Assembly: GCA_900074885.1 (NCBI GenBank)
Contig: FJUW01000016.1
Span: 140,584 to 204,583, forward strand
Length of the DNA: 64,000 nt
Reading direction: 5' to 3'
Origin: Rhynchosporium graminicola
Taxonomy: Eukaryota > Ascomycota > Leotiomycetes > Helotiales > Ploettnerulaceae
Shown: positions 60,375 through 64,000 of the stretch, in pieces
How positions within the stretch are numbered: position 1 is the first letter of the stretch
Layout: each line of letters starts with the position of its first letter
The notes under the pieces: model-generated
The model's input: only the letters and a program-made list of their open reading frames with translations
Told to the model about the DNA's origin: nothing
Database searches by the model: none
Position numbers and translations under genes: made by a program

Positions 60375-61222
60375 GCACTTGCGGCGTACAATACAATGGC
60401 TTATTACCATGAAATCTTCAGATAAATTCTACTACAAGAGGATGTTACGGCATTTTGCTGAGAAGACATGCATTCTTCGACGCGCGATGAAGTGGAACTG
60501 TGAATAAACAATAGTCTGGGAATATGCTGGAGTTAAATGTAATATTTCTCTATCGGCCGATACGCTCTAGTCCAGCTCAGAACGATCATTCAGCAATTTC
60601 GCTGAATCTGAGGCACGCAACAGATCCGATCTCATGTCATGTCTGCAAGCATGCGAAGACCATGATCTATCAATGATAGAGCGACTCTATTATTCCCCCC
60701 TTCTCAAAATCTTGGTTTCGATGTCAATTGTCGAAGAGGTATCTTTCAGAGGTCAACACGGCTGACTGGTCTACCTCTATCTCAGGAATGCCGAATGAGG
60801 CGTGATAATATGCATGACAGGCGATCTGACTGAGCCAGTACGGAAATCAGACAGGATAGTCCAAGTACATATCAATCTCGCTCGTCTTTTATGCAACTCA
60901 CACAACGTCTTCAGAGGACAGGTACCGAGTCACAATCATTGAAGAGACAAAGGCTTCAGTTCATGATATTCAATTTATGCATCCCGCACTCATATAATCA
61001 TTACTCGTACTCGTCATGAAAAAGGAAATGAAAGGTAAAGAAAAACAGAGAGAGAACTGACAATCCACCAACTCCAATTCCCCATGATACCTTACGATAC
61101 AAGAAAAGAAAGAAACCATGTAGAGAGAGAGACGCGATTAAAGGACTGCTGAGCCATGATCTCGCTTTCTCTCCATCTAAAGAAGCAGAAAAATGCGACC
61201 CAAACAGAATTCGAGACAGCAC
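60375..61222. other. Spacer between NLR relic and the GBD/FH3 gene
   Basis: 850 bp containing the presumed 3' UTR of the minus-strand GBD/FH3 gene. A minus frame at 61001-61222 is immediately downstream of its stop and is probably 3' UTR rather than a gene. Confidence 0.55.
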
Positions 61223-63883
61223 TCATAGCCACATATCATCATTGACAGGCACCTTTCGGCCCCCAGAAAAATCCAGCTTCATATCAATCTTTGGCGGTGG
61301 CTCCAACGCAGCAGCAGCCGCTTTCTTCGGGCTTTGCCTAACAGGACTCTTGCTCTCAGGCGCCGGACCGTTCCTCACATCTCGGGTCTCCCAGCCGTCC
61401 TCCACAGCAGCGGCGACCCAACACCTCAACCCAGCATGGACACCGCCGTAGAACTTCTCCTTACACAAGCGCAAGGTACCGCCAAGACATTTCTCCCACC
61501 CCGAAACGCGCATTTGCTCGCGTAGGGTGTTGCGTTCCGTGATTGTTGGTAGGCAAGAGAGTATACCGTTCAGTAGATCAAGATGTGTAGCAAGGTAATT
61601 CGTTGCGTCCCATTCGACTCCACCTACGTATGGAGCAGCTGGGACGGGGGGAAGTTCCTGTGGGAAATGCCGAGCCATGAAGACGTGGTGCGGATTCTGG
61701 GCGTCGAAGCTGGTGTTTGTCATTAGAGATGCGATGGTGGAGTTACTGCTCCCGATCATAGTTTCGCTATCGTGGTGGCGGGCGCCAGGGAGAGCGACAA
61801 CATTTAGGTTGTGCAGGAAGATCCAGAAGACTTCTTTGGTTACGTTCACGACTTCTTTGTTCCAGACGCGATAAGGGCGTGGACGGCGCATGTCTAGGAC
61901 GAACTCAACGGGTCGTAGGGATTCAGTCGGTTCGGGGTCGCGCAGGTAGGATAGGAGGATTTTGGCGCGGTGAGAACGTTCGGAGAGTGGGGCCGATTTA
62001 AGGTAGGTGAATAGAAGGGAGGCAACGATATTGCGAGTCGTGAACTCACTTGGGCCTTTCTTCTCTTCGTCGAAGATCATGTGAAGGAGGGCTGGGAAAA
62101 GAGTATGTTGGATTTTGTCAAGGTGATGGAGTGCAAGAGCTGTGGTGGAAAGTGCTTTGAGGCAAAGAAGGACCTCATGAAGCAAAGCATCTTCATGCTC
62201 CTCTCTGTTTTGTAGTTAGCTCTGATAGGAAATTAGAGAGGGTTTGACCTGCCTCCATTCAACCTCCATAGTCCTGTGTAGCAAACCAACAATCTCCTCC
62301 ATTCCTCCCTGACCAACAAATCCGTCGGTCCAAGCAACAGTTTCGTTACGAAGCAAAAGTCTCAACTTATGCAGACGACCAACCTCAACCAATTCTGGTT
62401 TCTGGACCTTCCTCAAGTACGAAACAAAATCATCTGGTAGCTGTCCCTTAGCCTTCGCAATGATCGACTGAGCCGCCGCGACACCAGTCGCGGTTAATGA
62501 CTTGGCTCCTCCATTCCCACTCTCCGTAGACTTTGTACGAGAATGTTTTCCGAATGTTCCATCTGACTTCTTCTTGGTTAGTGACATGGATTCCTTACTA
62601 CTGTTCCTCGACAGCGTAAATGTTCGGCTTCTGGGCCTTTTAGCTTTGACTTCAGGAACAGCCTGGGTACCAGTAGTAGCATCAGCACTTGAGTCGCTAC
62701 CATTCGTTCCAGGCCTGCCATTCTTCGCAGCAGCTATCTCAGCCCAGTCTTGTTTGACGAAATCTTTTTTCATCGACATTGCGAGACTCCTCATCTTCCC
62801 ACGTTGATGTTCGGGGATATTTCTCCTATCCAACATGGCTTCGAACTCTCGATCAACATCTTTGTCCTGCAGAACAGAGTCCGATTGAACGTCTTGTTTT
62901 TGAGACCTTCCACCGAAGGCCGACACAGCAGCTAGTACGCGAGAGCCTTTGCTTGGAACAGCCTTGTCCGAGACATCAGATTTGGCAGATGAACCAGTAA
63001 TCTGTCTGTCAAAGCTTGGCCGGTTACCTCCAGAGACTCGACGCATCAATTCCGCACTCTTCCTCGATCCATTGCTGACCTTCCTGGAGATGTCTTGTAC
63101 ACTAAAGCTACTAGGCAGGTATGGCATCTTTGGCCGTTCGAGACCCTCATTGCGTGTATTGGTAAGAGTAGGTTGGTAACCAGGTCCCTTGTAAAAATTG
63201 CGCTGCTTCCCTGGAGAGTAGTTCTCCGGTGTATAGCGATCTATCTCATCCTCCAGAAACTTCCCACCCAAGGGCTGCTTGGCAAAATGCTCGCTGGAGA
63301 ACTGTGCATAGATTGGTGGAGGTCGAGTTGTTTCTATCGGGGACGAAGATACTGGATTCCTGTTTTCTTTATCCTTTTGTGCGCGAGCTTCAGCCTCAGC
63401 TTCCTTGTGTAGGCTTCTTGAGGATTTGGGCCGCGAGAGGAGTGCTGCAAGGTTGGTGGAAGATTTCGTCTTTTTCGGCTTGCTGGGCTTTGGTTCTTTT
63501 GGCTTTGTGACCTTATCGGTTTCTCTGCTGGCCAGGGATTTCAAAGAAATTGAGCTCAAAGTCTTCTTATGTAGTGATCTGAATCCCTCCTCATACATAG
63601 TATTTGGTCGTTTTACCTCCCTAGACTTCTTCGGAGGTAGTGGTGGGGGTTGTGTTTGTTGATTCTGCTGTATTTCTCCCAATGCTCTGGGATGGGGATG
63701 ATCGGATGGAAGGAAGTGCATTGATTCATAAATAGGAGTATTGATAAACTCGGTGGATGCGTTTCCAGAAAGCCCGGCTCCAGCAGAGGGTGTTCTCTTA
63801 TGTAGGAATGGTAGACCAGCGAGGACAGATGATTTGGTGCGCGTGTGATGGTAAGAATCCGGTTGAGGATACTGTGAAGCCAT
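61223..63883 (-). CDS. GBD/FH3 (formin N-terminus-like) Rho-binding domain protein
   Basis: Two exons in transcription order, 63883-62249 and 62200-61223, encode 870 residues. The first ~330 residues are disordered, basic and Ser/Pro-rich (PPPLPPKKSREVKRP, LHKKTLSSISLKSLASRE). From about residue 350 the GTPase-binding and armadillo-like FH3 region of diaphanous formins appears: REFEAMLDRRNIPEHQRGKM, SMKKDFVKQDWAEI, LPDDFVSYLRKVQKPE, LRLLLRNETVAWTDGFVGQG, EVEWRQ joined to EHEDALLHEVLLCLKAL, and LVSYLRDPEP-like ILLSYLRDPEPTESLRPVEF. No FH1 or FH2 actin-nucleating domain follows; the protein ends VPNDDMWL-like (KVPVNDDMWL), so it is not a truncated formin but the stand-alone fungal GBD/FH3 type. 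The 48-nt intron is GT..AG; a nearby AG would break the frame. Probable role: Rho/Cdc42-dependent polarity (inference). Confidence 0.88.
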
Positions 63884-64000
63884 GTTGAGCAACAACAGAT
63901 GCTGTATACGATAATGGCCAGACGCCCCTCCAAGACTTATGCTGTAGTATTGCAAATAATGGGCAGCATATCGATAATGAAGGTCATGAATTTCCGGGCT

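Overview
The window is nuclear DNA of a filamentous ascomycete (Pezizomycotina; gene content and protein style suggest Leotiomycetes/Helotiales, but that placement is an inference). Support: genes split by 41-108 nt introns with GT..AG borders, fungal-specific families (Ste50, Tea4/Bud14, GBD/FH3 protein, HET-NACHT-WD40), and transposon or gene relics whose in-frame stops are mostly explicable as C-to-T or G-to-A changes, as expected from repeat-induced point mutation (RIP).

Layout. 1-21.6 kb is a compact gene-rich block: the 3' part of an unassigned low-complexity gene (+), a Golgi UDP-galactose-type transporter (+), the meiotic helicase MER3/HFM1 (+), the meiotic axis protein HOP1 (-), the MAPK adaptor STE50 (-) and a Tea4/Bud14-type SH3 polarity protein (-). 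21.6-49.8 kb is a gene-poor, repeat- and relic-rich stretch. It holds a truncated methyltransferase of the kind found in terpenoid/meroterpenoid clusters, a degenerate tandem array with a period near 70 bp, a four-finger C2H2 transcription factor with a 13.5 kb empty upstream region, a secreted pectin methylesterase, and a dead Tc1-type transposon with perfect 33-bp terminal inverted repeats sitting in a broken ORF. 49.8-54.4 kb returns to intact genes: a probably GPI-anchored S10 serine carboxypeptidase and fructose-1,6-bisphosphatase. 54.4-61.2 kb is again decayed and carries a HET-NACHT-WD40 (NLR-type incompatibility receptor) pseudogene. The window closes with an intact GBD/FH3 (formin-like N-terminus, no FH2) gene on the minus strand.

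Genes with related roles: MER3 and HOP1 both act in meiotic crossover formation and lie tail to tail. STE50, the Tea4-like protein and the GBD/FH3 protein all belong to Rho/Cdc42-linked polarity and MAPK signalling, but they are ordinary separate eukaryotic genes. I found no convincing previously undescribed multi-gene system. The most unusual items are the meiotic gene pair with its micro-exons, the tandem array, the transposon-split ORF, and the internally deleted NLR relic. Exon borders were deduced by hand from reading frame, splice consensus and family similarity; no alignment or database search was run.
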